DNA of 64,000 nt from Streptomyces sp. NBC_01446. Its GTDB lineage: Bacteria; Actinomycetota; Actinomycetes; Streptomycetales; Streptomycetaceae. Shown here in pieces: positions 18,055 through 26,930 of the stretch. Positions within the stretch are counted from its first letter, which is position 1. Each line of letters starts with the position of its first letter. Under the pieces are notes generated by a model. It did not search any database, was not told the DNA's origin, and was given only the letters and a program-made list of their open reading frames with translations. A program made the position numbers and the translations under genes. Where the stretch lies: assembly GCF_026340095.1 (NCBI RefSeq), contig NZ_JAPEPO010000003.1, forward strand, positions 682,001 through 746,000. The letters are read 5' to 3'.

Positions 18055-18510
18055 GTGCATGTCAGGCGTATCGGAACAATCCTGAGCGCTGCCGCGCTCA
18101 CCGTGCTGGCCGTTCCGGCGAACGCTCACGCCGCAGCAGTCGCCTGCGGCGGCGGTGTGTCGACAGGCCGGATGGCGGTCAACGGCTGCATCAGCGCCCA
18201 ACGCGGCAAGGAAGGCAAGGTCTACACCCGGGAGATCACGGCGTACATCAAGGCGCGCAACACGGGGCCGAGGGCGGTGAACGTCTCCTACGAGGCGTTC
18301 TTTCGTGTCGTCGACGGTGGCTACTGGGTGAAGTTGGGCAGCGGTCGCACCTATGTCCCGGCGGGTGGGACCGTCGAGCCCACGGAGGTGGGAAGCTCGA
18401 CCCGGGTGTGCGCGCCCGGTGTGAAGGTCGAGATTCGCGTCCACGCCCGCGCCGATGGGGGCGTCTGGAGCGGCTGGTCCACCGCCGGCACGGCACAGTG
18501 CCAGACCTGA
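18055..18510 (+). CDS. Small secreted protein of unknown function
   Basis: From GTG 18055 the product has a signal peptide (VHVRRIGTILSAAALTVLAV, cleavage after NAHA-A) and a mature domain of about 125 residues with four cysteines (VACGGG, VNGCIS, TRVCAPG, TAQCQT), likely two disulfides. Regular beta-strand patterns such as YTREITAYIKARNTG and GVKVEIRVHARADG suggest an Ig-like sandwich. I do not recognise the family. An ATG at 18034 would add seven residues. No operon partner. Confidence 0.7.
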   Translation: MHVRRIGTILSAAALTVLAVPANAHAAAVACGGGVSTGRMAVNGCISAQRGKEGKVYTREITAYIKARNTGPRAVNVSYEAFFRVVDGGYWVKLGSGRTYVPAGGTVEPTEVGSSTRVCAPGVKVEIRVHARADGGVWSGWSTAGTAQCQT

Positions 18511-19098
18511 GCGGCTGACCACGCCATGCCCGAAGGTCGGGGGTTGATAGTGGCGGTCTCACCTCTTCAACAGTCTCCAGTCCCCCACTGCGGCCGGCCT
18601 GTTGGTGACGTGCCGTGATACGCGGGGCAGCCGGGCAAGGGTCACGTCCGTGGACGTGACCTGTGCCCCGCCCCACCGCCGAGGACGAGCGAGGCGCGAC
18701 GGATCAGCCTCCCCGAACATGCTCTGCGCGCAGGCGGCTGCGCCTGTGCTCGTGCTCGTGCTCGTGCTGCCATACGTGCCGCGTCATCAACGGATCCCCC
18801 GACAGGAACGAACACCCGATCCGTCTCGAAGGCCTCCGTCCCCTCTGTGTTGGGGAAGGAGGCCTTCGACCGCAGAGCGCCCAACGGAGCCGGATGCCGC
18901 AGGTCCGACTCCTGCCGTCCCTGCCACGACGTCCTGACCTCCGCCCGGTGCAACGAGCGGCCACCCGGAGTCCGAGCAGCCACCCTTGCAGGGCCTCAGG
19001 CTTGCTCCCCCATGGCGCGCGTGCCCTTTAGCTTGGAACCTGATTCTTATAGCCGCTGGTAGGCTCCGACGCCCCTTCCTTCAGGGACGGTTAGCAAT
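18511..19098. other. Non-coding stretch with a hairpin
   Basis: No supported gene. It holds a stem-loop at 18827-18868 (CGAAGGCCTCC / GGAGGCCTTCG plus an inner TCCCC/GGGGA) that could terminate transcription, and a tRNA-like 3' half at about 18870-18926 described separately. Confidence 0.45.
18899..18926 (+). other. tRNA-like 3' half (possible decayed tRNA)
   Basis: GCAGG-TCCGACT-CCTGC folds as a T arm, followed by seven bases CGTCCCT, a G and CCA, as at a tRNA 3' end. Upstream GCAGAGCGCC and GGAGCCGGATGCC recall a D and anticodon arm of tRNA-Trp type, but the anticodon loop and 5' acceptor strand are absent. At best this is a remnant, perhaps of an old attachment site. Confidence 0.25.
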
Positions 19099-19644
19099 TC
19101 ACTTCTGCTTGACCGGCGGGCACGTGCCCGTGTCCTCGCCGATGGAGTTGATCTCGGCGTTGGAACGGGAGTCGCCCGCGTAGTCGAGCTGGTCCGTGCA
19201 CTTCATGTCGGGGTCCTTCGGTGTACCCGATGCCCCGTCGGACTTCTGGGGCTCGGGGCACGTGCCCGTGCTCGCGCCGATGGAGTTGATCTCGGCATTG
19301 GAACGGGAGTCGCCTGCGTAGTTGAGCTGGTCGGTGCACTTCGTGCCGGACGGCGACTTCTGGACCGGCGGGCACGTGCCCGTGCTCGCGCCGATGGAGT
19401 TGATCTCGGCGTTGGAGCGCGGGTCACCCGCGTAGTTGAGCTGGTCCGTGCACTTGGTGTCGGACTTGGCTGGCGTGCCCGACGGCTTGTCCTTCGCCGT
19501 GTCGGACTGCGGATTGCTCGTGGTCACCGATGAGCTGCTCGCGGAAGAGGACGCGGTGTCGGCGCCGTTGTTGTTGCATGCCGTCAGCGCCAGTCCGAGG
19601 GCTACTGCGGTCATGGCCAGTGCCGAGATCTTCCGAGTGAGCAT
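19099..19644 (-). CDS. Lipoprotein with three tandem 29-residue Cys-bounded repeats
   Basis: The 181-residue product has a type II signal peptide (MLTRKISALAMTAVALGLAL) ending in the lipobox LTAC, so Cys23 should be lipidated and the protein anchored outside. A Ser/Thr-rich linker (residues 24-63) leads to three repeats at residues 64-92, 102-130 and 148-176. Each begins KCTDQL and ends TGTCP with the core GDSRSNAEINSIG, and they differ only at a few positions. The two Cys per unit suggest one disulfide closing each repeat. Spacers are PVQKSPSGT and EPQKSDGASGTPKDPDM. I do not recognise the family. The near-identity at DNA level suggests recent expansion. No neighbouring partner gene; flanked by IS relics. 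Confidence 0.8.
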   Translation of the reverse strand: MLTRKISALAMTAVALGLALTACNNNGADTASSSASSSSVTTSNPQSDTAKDKPSGTPAKSDTKCTDQLNYAGDPRSNAEINSIGASTGTCPPVQKSPSGTKCTDQLNYAGDSRSNAEINSIGASTGTCPEPQKSDGASGTPKDPDMKCTDQLDYAGDSRSNAEINSIGEDTGTCPPVKQK

Positions 19645-19841
19645 GCTGGTGTCCTTTACGTGGGGGCTGTCGCTCCTGGGGAGCGGCGAGTGAGCTGGGC
19701 GTGTTCGTCCGTGTGGCTTTCTGTCCTTTCAGACAGACGGAGTGGTTGCCCAGTTGCATCTTGATCGTGCTCAGGACACTTTCGTGACATGACAGTGGTC
19801 GCGTCGTGAAGTCCGCATCGGGCGTGCTGCCTACCGAGTGT

Positions 19842-20096
19842 TCAACCCTGATGCCGCGGAGCAGGCGGGCCCGGGCCGGACGCCACCGCTCCCGCCTGGA
19901 TGTTGTCCCGGATCCCCCACCGGATCCGCAGACGGCAGAACCAGCGCAGGTGAGCGAACACGCGCTCTACGACACAACGTTGCGTGCCCAGCCCTGTGCC
20001 ACGCTCGGCCCCTCGGTGGGCGATCACCGGCTTCACCACGAGTGCCCAGACGAGGCGACGGTGCTCGTCGGGGTCGTAACCGCTGTCACCGACCAC
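19842..20096 (-). pseudogene. IS5-family transposase C-terminal remnant
   Basis: The frame reads VVGDSGYDPDEHRRLVWALV, VKPVIAHRGAERGTGLGTQR and WFCRLRIRWGIRDNIQA, the C-terminal blocks of an IS5-type transposase. The N-terminal catalytic part is absent. It is distinct from the remnant near 17.7 kb but of the same family. Confidence 0.7.
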
Positions 20097-20329
20097 GACG
20101 TTCGGTCGACACCGGAGCCGACCGCGCTTTCCCGCACCTGGCGGAACGGCTTCGAGAGTGGGATGAGCTGGGTGACATCATTGCGACGGCACCTGAGTTG
20201 CTGCTGCCTCGCTCATGCTGTCGGACTGACACGACGGTCACGGCAGCACCGAACCACCCCCGCGAGTGGCGTAGCGAGAAAGCCCGAAGGTGCTCGGCAT
20301 CTCGCCCTTCCTTCCCGCCCGTGCGATCT

Positions 20330-20480
20330 GCCGAAGCGTCTGGGCGCGGGACGACGCACCAACGAGCCGGTAAACACCAGCGGCGGAGCTCGACGCCTGG
20401 ATCGTCTTCTGGGGCGAGGCCCGGCAGTCGATGACACCGCCGCGCGCCAGGACCTCGTGGGCTCATACTCGGTGAGTGGA
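20330..20480 (+). pseudogene. IS630-family transposase remnant
   Basis: The plus strand reads LDAWIVFWGEARQSMTPPRA, resembling the central block of the IS630 transposase at 30.1 kb (GGWIVFEDEAGFSMTPPRAR). It is short, frame-broken and lies just left of the IS21 element. Confidence 0.5.
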
Positions 20481-20595
20481 CATACGGGTGAAGACCTTCG
20501 CGGCTGAGGCCAGAAGCCGATTGTCGGGGGCGTCTGAACTCGGACCCACCTTGGCCGGTTGAATCGTGACCCACGTGGCCTGTGGTTGTGGTGGT

Positions 20596-21438
20596 TCAGT
20601 CGGTTTCTGTAGTCGCAGTGGGGACGCGGCCGAGTTGCCGCCCGCGGCCGCGCATGCGATACGAATCGCCTTTCAGGGAGTGGACCTCGGCGTGATGAAC
20701 GAGGCGGTCGATCATGGCGGCGGCGACGGTCTCGTCGCCGAAGACCTCTCCCCAGCGTCCGGAGGGTTTGTTGCTGGTGACGATCACGGATGCACGTTCG
20801 TATCGGTTCGATATGAGCTGGAAGAACAGGTTGGCGGCTTCGGCTTCGAAAGGGATGTAGCCGACCTCGTCCACGACGATCAGCGGGTAGCGCGAAAGCT
20901 TGACCAGCTCGGTCTGGAGGCGGCCGGTGTGGTGGGCGGCGGCCAGGCGGTCGACCCACTCGGCGGCGGTCGCGAAGGCGACGCGGTGGCCGGCCTGGCA
21001 GGCACGGACCGCGAGTCCGATCGCCAGGTGTGTCTTGCCCGTGCCCGGCGGGCCCAGGAAAATCGCGTTCTCCTTGCCGGTGATGAAGTCCAACGTTCCC
21101 AGATGCGCGAGCTGTTCGCGCGTCATGCCGCGCAGATGGGTGGCATCCAGCTCCTCGATCGTCTTGATCGCGGGGAAGCGGGCGGAGCGGACGCGGGCCT
21201 CGCCGCCGTGGGACTCGCGGGCGGCGACCTCGCGTTGCAGACAGGCGACCAGGAACTCGGCGTGAGTCCAGGATTCGTTCCGGGCGCGCTCGGCGAGGCG
21301 TTCGGCGGCGTCCAGCAGGGCCGGGGCTTTCATCGCGCGGGAGTAGAAGGCCAGGTCGGAGGCGGTCTGCTCACCGGTCCGGCCGCTGCCGGTCTTCTCC
21401 CCGGCCGGAGTGGATGCCGTGGTGGTGGTGCGGGCCAT
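20596..21438 (-). CDS. istB: IS21 helper ATPase IstB
   Basis: About 280 residues from ATG 21438. The N-terminal helical region has AERARNESWTHAEFLVACLQ, the Walker A is FLGPPGTGKTHLAIGLAV, the Walker B YPLIVVDEVGYIPFEAEAAN and the sensor region ASVIVTSNKPSGRWGEVFGD. This is the IstB/DnaC-like AAA+ order. IstB is the ATP-dependent target-selection partner of the IstA transposase. Its start lies one base after the istA stop, giving tight translational coupling. Confidence 0.95.
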   Translation of the reverse strand: MARTTTTASTPAGEKTGSGRTGEQTASDLAFYSRAMKAPALLDAAERLAERARNESWTHAEFLVACLQREVAARESHGGEARVRSARFPAIKTIEELDATHLRGMTREQLAHLGTLDFITGKENAIFLGPPGTGKTHLAIGLAVRACQAGHRVAFATAAEWVDRLAAAHHTGRLQTELVKLSRYPLIVVDEVGYIPFEAEAANLFFQLISNRYERASVIVTSNKPSGRWGEVFGDETVAAAMIDRLVHHAEVHSLKGDSYRMRGRGRQLGRVPTATTETD

Positions 21439-21439
21439 G

Positions 21440-22711
21440 TCAGAACACCTCGCCTTCGCTCTCGTCGTCACCTGTGCTGCCCTCGTGTGAGGTGAACACC
21501 TGGTCGTAGGTGTCCAGTTGGCGCTGTTCGACCTCGATGAGGTCACCGGTGGCGGCTGCCTGGCGGGCCTGGGAGGCGAGGTGGTGGCGGAAATCGCCGC
21601 GCAGGGCCTTCGCGGTGCGGGCATGATCGGGATCGGTGATCGTCTGGTGCTTGGCCCAGCAGCGCGGATGGCGGGCCACGACGGCTCCGCCGGGACAAAG
21701 TACGGCGATGACCTCGTCGGCGTCGGTGCTGACCTGGATCCGTTTGCCGATGGCCAGGGGATGGACGGAGTAGTCGACGGTGTCGACGCGGATGTAGTGG
21801 TCGCGCCCCAGGCGGGTGTGGAAGCGGAACCAGCGGGGCGGGTCGACGGGCGGCAGTGTGAGCATGCCGGCCAGGTCGGCCTCCCACCGGTCGATCGGGC
21901 GGGTGCCCAGGGTGCGGTGGATCCGCCGGTTGGCGGTGATCAGCCAGGTGGCCAGCTGGGTGTTGAAATCGGCGGGTCCGCTGAAGGTGCGGCCAGGCAG
22001 GAAGCTCGACTCGAGATACCCATTGGCCCGCTCGACCAGCCCTTTCGCTTCTGGATCCCGGGGGCGGCAGAGGAAGACCTTGGTCGCGAGCATCCCGGCG
22101 AACGCGGCGAAGTCGGCTGTGACCTTGCCCTGGCCGATACCGGTCTCGTTGTCCCACACCAACATCCGCGGCACCGCACCCCACTGCTTGAGCAGCTGCC
22201 AGTGACCGTCGATCAGGTCGCCCGTCATCCGGGTCGGCAGCATCCGCGCGGTGATGATCCGCGAGTAGCCCGAGACCATCACGAGCACGGGCGGCCGGCC
22301 CTGCTGCCCGTATCCGAGGGGGATATCGGCCGGCGGGAACCACAGGTCGCACTGGGCCAGCTCGCCAGGCCGATACGTCGTGCGCGAGACCGGATCGACG
22401 GGAAGGTAGGCGGGCCGCAGCTCGCGCACGCGGTCTTTGAGGATCGTCATCCCGCGCTCCCAGCCGATCCGCTCCGCGATCACCGTCGTCGGCATCGTCG
22501 GGGTCTGTTTCAGCAGCTCACGAATTTGTGGCTCGACCCTGTCGACCGCCGAGCCCTTCAGCGGCCTCGAGTACACCGGCGGCCGGTCGGTGGACAGCGC
22601 CCGCTTCACCGTGTTCTTCGAGATTCCCAGATGCCTCGCGATCGCCCTGATCGGCATCACCTCGGCCCGGTGCAGCCTGCGAATCTCTGCCCAGTCCTCC
22701 ACTTGGATCAC
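21440..22711 (-). CDS. istA: IS21 transposase IstA
   Basis: About 423 residues from GTG 22711, chosen because GGGAGGAAAG precedes it; the frame opens 24 bases further. An N-terminal HTH (MPIRAIARHLGISKNTVKRA) is followed by a rve/DDE integrase core: LAQCDLWFPP (Asp1), RMLVWDNETG (Asp2) and RPRDPEAKGLVERANGYLES (Glu). A C-terminal beta domain (DTVDYSVHPLAIGKRIQVST) follows. The length is slightly below many IstA proteins but all blocks are present. It acts with IstB. Confidence 0.95.
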   Translation of the reverse strand: MIQVEDWAEIRRLHRAEVMPIRAIARHLGISKNTVKRALSTDRPPVYSRPLKGSAVDRVEPQIRELLKQTPTMPTTVIAERIGWERGMTILKDRVRELRPAYLPVDPVSRTTYRPGELAQCDLWFPPADIPLGYGQQGRPPVLVMVSGYSRIITARMLPTRMTGDLIDGHWQLLKQWGAVPRMLVWDNETGIGQGKVTADFAAFAGMLATKVFLCRPRDPEAKGLVERANGYLESSFLPGRTFSGPADFNTQLATWLITANRRIHRTLGTRPIDRWEADLAGMLTLPPVDPPRWFRFHTRLGRDHYIRVDTVDYSVHPLAIGKRIQVSTDADEVIAVLCPGGAVVARHPRCWAKHQTITDPDHARTAKALRGDFRHHLASQARQAAATGDLIEVEQRQLDTYDQVFTSHEGSTGDDESEGEVF

Positions 22712-22803
22712 CCTTTCCTCCCGATCTCCAATCAAGATCAGGTTGGTATGGATGCCACGAAGTGAGTCCGTTTTGATCCGCCGTCAGAGGGTCACGGTTC
22801 AAG

Positions 22804-23130
22804 CGACGCCGACACCGATTCGATGTCATCTTGCAGGAGTTGGGGTTCGCCGGCCCAGAAATGGATCAGAACCAGGACGCGTATCCACTGGTGATGCATG
22901 TCCGGTACCACCGGGGTGACGTCACCGTCGACACGTCTTTGGTGTTGGCGTATGCCGGTGAAGAGTACGTGCATACATCGCCGTTGTGGGCCAGGGGTGC
23001 TCCGATCCGCTCACGCCGTGTCACGGTGGGCGAGGATACTGCTCACACGGGGTATCAGATGCGACGGGCCCTTGATAAGCACGCTCAAGCCACCCCCGAT
23101 CTGCTAGCCCACCGGGATCGCAGCGGCTGA
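22804..23130 (+). pseudogene. Unassigned ORF truncated by the IS21 right end
   Basis: Coding-like sequence RFDVILQELGFAGPEMDQNQ and DAYPLVMHVRYHRGDVTVDT continues to a stop at 23130 and is open back into the IS21 end, with no good start codon after it (a TTG at 22831 is the first). It is probably the 3' part of a gene cut by the IS21 insertion. The matching 5' part was not found left of 20559. Family not recognised. Confidence 0.4.
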
Positions 23131-23378
23131 AGCGGTTCATTCAGTACGTGCCCAGCGCGCACTTCATGCCCACTGAAGGGGCGGGACGTCTGGCGCAAGG
23201 GTGCAAGGGTGCTCGCGCCAAGGCTGTCTTCTGCCATTGGCCTTCGGACAGACCAACGCCACCGAAGGCTCGTCCGAGTTGAGGCGGGCCCACGACGCCC
23301 CGCGTGGGCTCCCGTCACTCGCGCGCAGGCAGCTGGCCCGTCTCAAGTGGAGCGCATGCCTCCAGGCTGGTCCGGCCT

Positions 23379-23804
23379 TCATCCTCTGGCGCTGACGACC
23401 CCCATGCCGTCCATGTAGTCGCGGACCCGCGTGATCAGTCCGCTGTGGACTCGGAGTATCAGGAGACCGGGGACGGTGAAGGTGGTGCCCTTGGTCGGCA
23501 GCGTTCCCAGCACGACATGCTCGGCGATGATCACTTCCGGATCGGCGGTCTCGTAGGCCGCGATCTTCCTGACCTCCTGCACCTGGACGGGGCTTGTGCC
23601 CCAGGCCGCCCGGTATCCCGCGCGCACGGCCTCGCGTCCCTCGTAGCGCGGGGGAAAACCGGGGGAGGCGAACGGGAACTCGTGCACCGCGTCCATGGCG
23701 TAGAGATCGGCCAGATCGTCTGGGGACTTGTCGAGCATGGCCTGGTGGTAGGAGGCCAGCACCTCGCGAGGGGTGCGGACAGCAGGTGTGTCCGGATGCG
23801 ACAC
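23379..23804 (-). CDS. SnoaL-like (NTF2-fold) protein
   Basis: About 141 residues from GTG 23804. TPREVLASYHQAMLDKSPDD, LADLYAMDAVHEFPFASPG and then YEGREAVRAGYRAAWG give the standard first half of a SnoaL_2/ketosteroid-isomerase-like domain. EVIIAEHVVLGTLPTKGTTF and LRVHSGLITRVRDYMDGMGV complete the cone-shaped sheet. Members bind or isomerise small hydrophobic molecules, but active-site residues vary and no substrate can be named. It is divergent from a TetR regulator with about 85 bases between starts, so that regulator probably controls it. Confidence 0.85.
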   Translation of the reverse strand: MSHPDTPAVRTPREVLASYHQAMLDKSPDDLADLYAMDAVHEFPFASPGFPPRYEGREAVRAGYRAAWGTSPVQVQEVRKIAAYETADPEVIIAEHVVLGTLPTKGTTFTVPGLLILRVHSGLITRVRDYMDGMGVVSARG

Positions 23805-23889
23805 AGGGCCACTCCATTCGTTCAACACTTGTTGACCCACTCACGGTAGGGCCGGTTGGAAGTTCGGTCAACGCCGGTAGAGTGAATCG

Positions 23890-24456
23890 GTGCCCACTCC
23901 TCACCAGTCTCGCGCCGACCGCCGTCGAGCCACCGAGGCGCGCATCCTCGACAGCGCCCGGGGGCTGTTCGCCGCGAAAGGCTTCGAGCGCACCACCATC
24001 CGCGCCGTGGCGGCCGCGGCGAGCGTCGATCCGGCCTTGGTCATGCAGTACTTCGGCTCGAAGCGTGAGCTGTTCACCCAAGCCGTGCAGGCGTTCCCCG
24101 CGCCGCTGACGACCACTGATACCGACGCGCTCGTCGATCAGTTGCTGTCTTCGCTCGGCCCTAAGCTCGGCGGTCTTCCCGAGGGCACTCTGGTGATGAT
24201 GCGGTCCATGCTCACCGACCAGGCGGCAGCCGATCACGTCCGAGCCGCCCTCGGCCGGCAGATCGACAGCATTGGTGCTGCCCTGCCCCCAAGCGAGGAT
24301 CCCGAACTGCGCGCCGCACTGGTCATCACCACCTTGCTGGGCGTCACCATCGGTCACCAGCTCCTCAGCCTGGCCTCGCTTCGTGACGCCCCTTCCGATC
24401 GCATAGCCGCCTTGCTCCGCCCGGCCATCAAGGCCCTGGCAGGACCGCCGGGGTGA
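23890..24456 (+). CDS. TetR-family transcriptional regulator
   Basis: A 188-residue protein from GTG 23890. The N-terminal HTH (RILDSARGLFAAKGFERTTI, then VAAAASVDPALVMQYFGSKR) is typical of TetR proteins, and the C-terminal ligand domain ends ASLRDAPSDRIAALLRPAIK (TetR_C_33-like). It is divergent from the SnoaL-like gene; the shared interval contains CACTTGTTGACCCACTC, a likely promoter-operator area. It probably represses the divergent gene and itself. Confidence 0.9.
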   Translation: MPTPHQSRADRRRATEARILDSARGLFAAKGFERTTIRAVAAAASVDPALVMQYFGSKRELFTQAVQAFPAPLTTTDTDALVDQLLSSLGPKLGGLPEGTLVMMRSMLTDQAAADHVRAALGRQIDSIGAALPPSEDPELRAALVITTLLGVTIGHQLLSLASLRDAPSDRIAALLRPAIKALAGPPG

Positions 24457-24605
24457 TCAGCCGATGCCGCCGATGCTCGGTGTGTGGAGCGCAGCTTCCA
24501 TGACCCCTGAATAGAGCGAGCATCACCTTCACCGCGATCTCACGTGCCGGTTCCGAGTCCTGACCCAGCCACACCTCCCCCATGCACGGCGGCCCGGCCT
24601 CCGCT
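24440..24605 (-). pseudogene. Serine/threonine kinase N-lobe fragment
   Basis: The minus frame contains MGEVWLGQDSEPAREIAVKV, matching the glycine-rich loop and catalytic Lys strand of Hanks-type kinases (GGMGEVW.G.D..L.R.VAVKV). The first glycines and everything after the VK segment are missing or unrelated, so it is a relic. Confidence 0.5.
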
Positions 24606-25552
24606 GGAGTGTGTACCGCTCGCGAAGGGTGACCCCGGCCAACTCCATCCCGGAATCCAACAGTGACTCCCCCAACGTGCCGCGGGCTCACGATCTCCGA
24701 CCGAATGCCCCATCAGAGCGGGTCAGCTTCAGCTCGTCGAGTGCGCGGCACGACCTCGACGGGAGGAGGAAGTACCACCAGGCGCTTGGAGTCCCGGACG
24801 GCGAGCGTGGCAGGGATGCCGGCAGCGACCTATCGAACCCTGCGCTCTCCAGCCCAAGCGCTCATGGCGCCCGTACTGAGGCGCTGAGCCTCAACGACTG
24901 TTACTGGGCACTGCAGTTGACGCCTGCTGCCCAGCGGCCGCACTGCGCCCATCTCGACACTGCCGCGCCTGGGCCAGAGGCCAGCGCCTGGTGCAGGACG
25001 GCCGACCAGGCGACCCCTCGCCGTCAGCACCGCCGGCGCGAAACTCCACGCCTGGGCCGACCTCCACACGGTCGGCAGCCGTTCCGCCGACATACGGGGC
25101 CTCAGCCACAGCAGCCAAGGAAGGACTGGGCGAACGCCATGCCCGCCCTCCCTCGGACGTGTCGCCACGGATCGGCACGCCGACTTCGGAGTCGACGGGC
25201 AGAACTCACGCCACGCCGTCAACTTCTTCTCCCTCAGACAGAGTGGCTCACTCCGCTGACGACCTCAACGTCCGCTGCAAGCCACCATGGCGCGTACTCC
25301 ACCATTGGCGAATGGTGACCGCGGGCGTCGTGGCGGCGCCCGCGAGGAGGCGCAAGCTGTCCGTGCAGAGGAAGCCTCACCGACCGGGCCGTGATCAAAG
25401 AACAAACCACGGTGGAGGCCCTGCCCTGCAGGCGTACGTCCGCGCGGGCGAAGGGGAGAGAAGACCACCCGTAGGGGCAAGGGCGGCACCCCGACGGGGC
25501 AGTACACCCGCGGTGCTTGTGTGCTCCTGCCCCCGGTGACCGTCAGTGGGTG
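24606..25552. other. Long stretch without a recognisable gene
   Basis: Nearly 950 bases between the kinase relic and uppP. Several frames are open but are Pro/Arg/Ser-rich, change frame and match no family I know. It looks like decayed sequence; a trace such as ADLHTVGSRSADIRGLSHSS is not enough to call a gene. Confidence 0.4.
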
Positions 25553-26389
25553 TCAGGAGGCCAGAACGCCGGTGGCCAGCAGGCCGAGCAGTGCCACCCC
25601 GATGATGATCCGGTAGATCACGAAGGCGTCGAAGGAGTGCCTGGCGACGAACTTCAGCAGCCACGCGATCGAGGCGTACGCGACCACGAAGGAGACGGCA
25701 GTGCCCGCGACGAGCGGGGCGGCGCCGACGCCGGCACCGACGGCGTCCTTCAGCTCGTACAGTCCCGCGCCGGTCAGGGCCGGGATGCCGAGGAAGAAGG
25801 ACAGCCGGGTGGCCGCCACTCGGTCCAGGTCGAGGAAGAGGGCGGTGGACATGGTGGCGCCTGAGCGCGAGAAGCCGGGAAAGAGCAGAGCGAGGATCTG
25901 CGAGCCGCCGACGAGCATCGTGTCCATGAGCGACGTGTCGTCCTCGCCGCGCTTGTGGCGGCCCGTCCGGTCCGCCACCCACATCACTCCGCTTCCGGCG
26001 ATCAGCGAGCCGGCCACCACCCACAGCGAGGCCAGAGGGCCCTCGATGAGCGGTTTGGCGGCCAGCCCTACGGCCACGATCGGGATGGTCGCGTAGATGA
26101 CCCACCAGGCGAACTTGTAGTCGTGGTGGTACCGCTCGTCGCGGTGGGCCAGACCGCGCCCCCAGGCGGAGACGATCCGCACGATGTCCTTGAAGAAGTA
26201 CACGAGCACGGCAGCGATCGCGCCGACCTGGATGACCGCGGTGAAACCGATCACGGACGTGTCGTCGACCGGGATGCCCATCAGCCCCTCGGTGATCTTG
26301 AGGTGGCCGGTGGAGGAGACCGGAAGGAACTCGGTCACTCCCTCGACGACTCCGAGGACGACGGCCTGGCCGATGCTGATTGCACTCAT
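25553..26389 (-). CDS. uppP: Undecaprenyl-diphosphatase UppP (BacA)
   Basis: About 278 residues with eight hydrophobic segments. The catalytic signatures are VVEGVTEFLPVSSTGHLKIT (the (E/Q)XXXE plus PGXSRSXXT-type family) and LLFPGFSRSGATMSTALFLD with the active-site Ser/Arg. UppP dephosphorylates undecaprenyl pyrophosphate at the outer membrane face to recycle the lipid carrier for cell-wall synthesis; extra copies give bacitracin tolerance. The ATG at 26389 is preferred; ATG 26398 is close. Streptomyces often has more than one uppP, and the setting here suggests an accessory copy. Confidence 0.95.
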   Translation of the reverse strand: MSAISIGQAVVLGVVEGVTEFLPVSSTGHLKITEGLMGIPVDDTSVIGFTAVIQVGAIAAVLVYFFKDIVRIVSAWGRGLAHRDERYHHDYKFAWWVIYATIPIVAVGLAAKPLIEGPLASLWVVAGSLIAGSGVMWVADRTGRHKRGEDDTSLMDTMLVGGSQILALLFPGFSRSGATMSTALFLDLDRVAATRLSFFLGIPALTGAGLYELKDAVGAGVGAAPLVAGTAVSFVVAYASIAWLLKFVARHSFDAFVIYRIIIGVALLGLLATGVLAS

Positions 26390-26624
26390 GGGGTCCATTT
26401 CCTGGGGTGGGTGGCTTTGAAGGGGCACTCACCGGCGGGTGCGCGGAGCGGTGCGGCGAGATATGCGTGGAGTCTGCCGCGCAAGCTGTGCAGAGTCCGG
26501 CCCACGCGGCCGCGCTGCCGAGCCTTTTGGCACTACCAGGCCCGTGAACGGCGGGTGGCGGCGAGCCCGAACAGCGGGGCCCCCGTGCCCGGTGGACAGG
26601 CCGTCTGCCTGAGCCTCACCCTCG

Positions 26625-26800
26625 GCCGGTAGAGGCCGTCGATACGAACGACATCATCGAGCCGAGTTTCAGCAGCCCCATGAGCAGCGTGATCACGCCG
26701 ACGAGGAGGGTGAGCGTGGCGAGGGCTCCGAGGTCGCCGGGGTCGGGAGCGACAGCGCTCAGCACGCTCTGCGACGACAGCACGATCGCGGCTGGTGAGC
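26625..26800 (-). pseudogene. SulP-type anion transporter fragment
   Basis: The minus frame reads DPGDLGALATLTLLVGVITL, then LMGLLKLGSMMSFVSTA, the transmembrane block of SulP permeases (LALTLLVG...LGLLRLG....FVS..VM.GF). Only this piece is present and the frame ends after it. Confidence 0.5.
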
Positions 26801-26930
26801 GTGGTGACGGCGCGAGGAGCATCCCCGCCCGCACCCGAAGCAACAGACTCGTACGCGAACGCCACACCTGGACAAGGCCAGTTTCGTCCGCCCTCCGACA
26901 GGGCCCCGCCACGGACGGCGGGGGCCGGGA

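Larger units (their letters stand above)
20559..22802 (-). mobile_element. IS21-family element
   Basis: About 2.24 kb carrying istA and istB on the minus strand. The ends match as imperfect inverted repeats: TTGAATCGTGACCC at 20559 and, read inward on the other strand from 22802, TTGAACCGTGACCC. Both genes are full length, so the element may be active. A target duplication could not be identified by eye. Confidence 0.8.

Noticed and set aside
21518..22765. 415-codon plus-strand frame opposite istA
   Set aside because: Shadow of istA; no start context or motifs.
24991..25539. 182-codon plus-strand frame before uppP
   Set aside because: Pro/Ser/Arg-rich, overlaps other equally open frames, no homology pattern.
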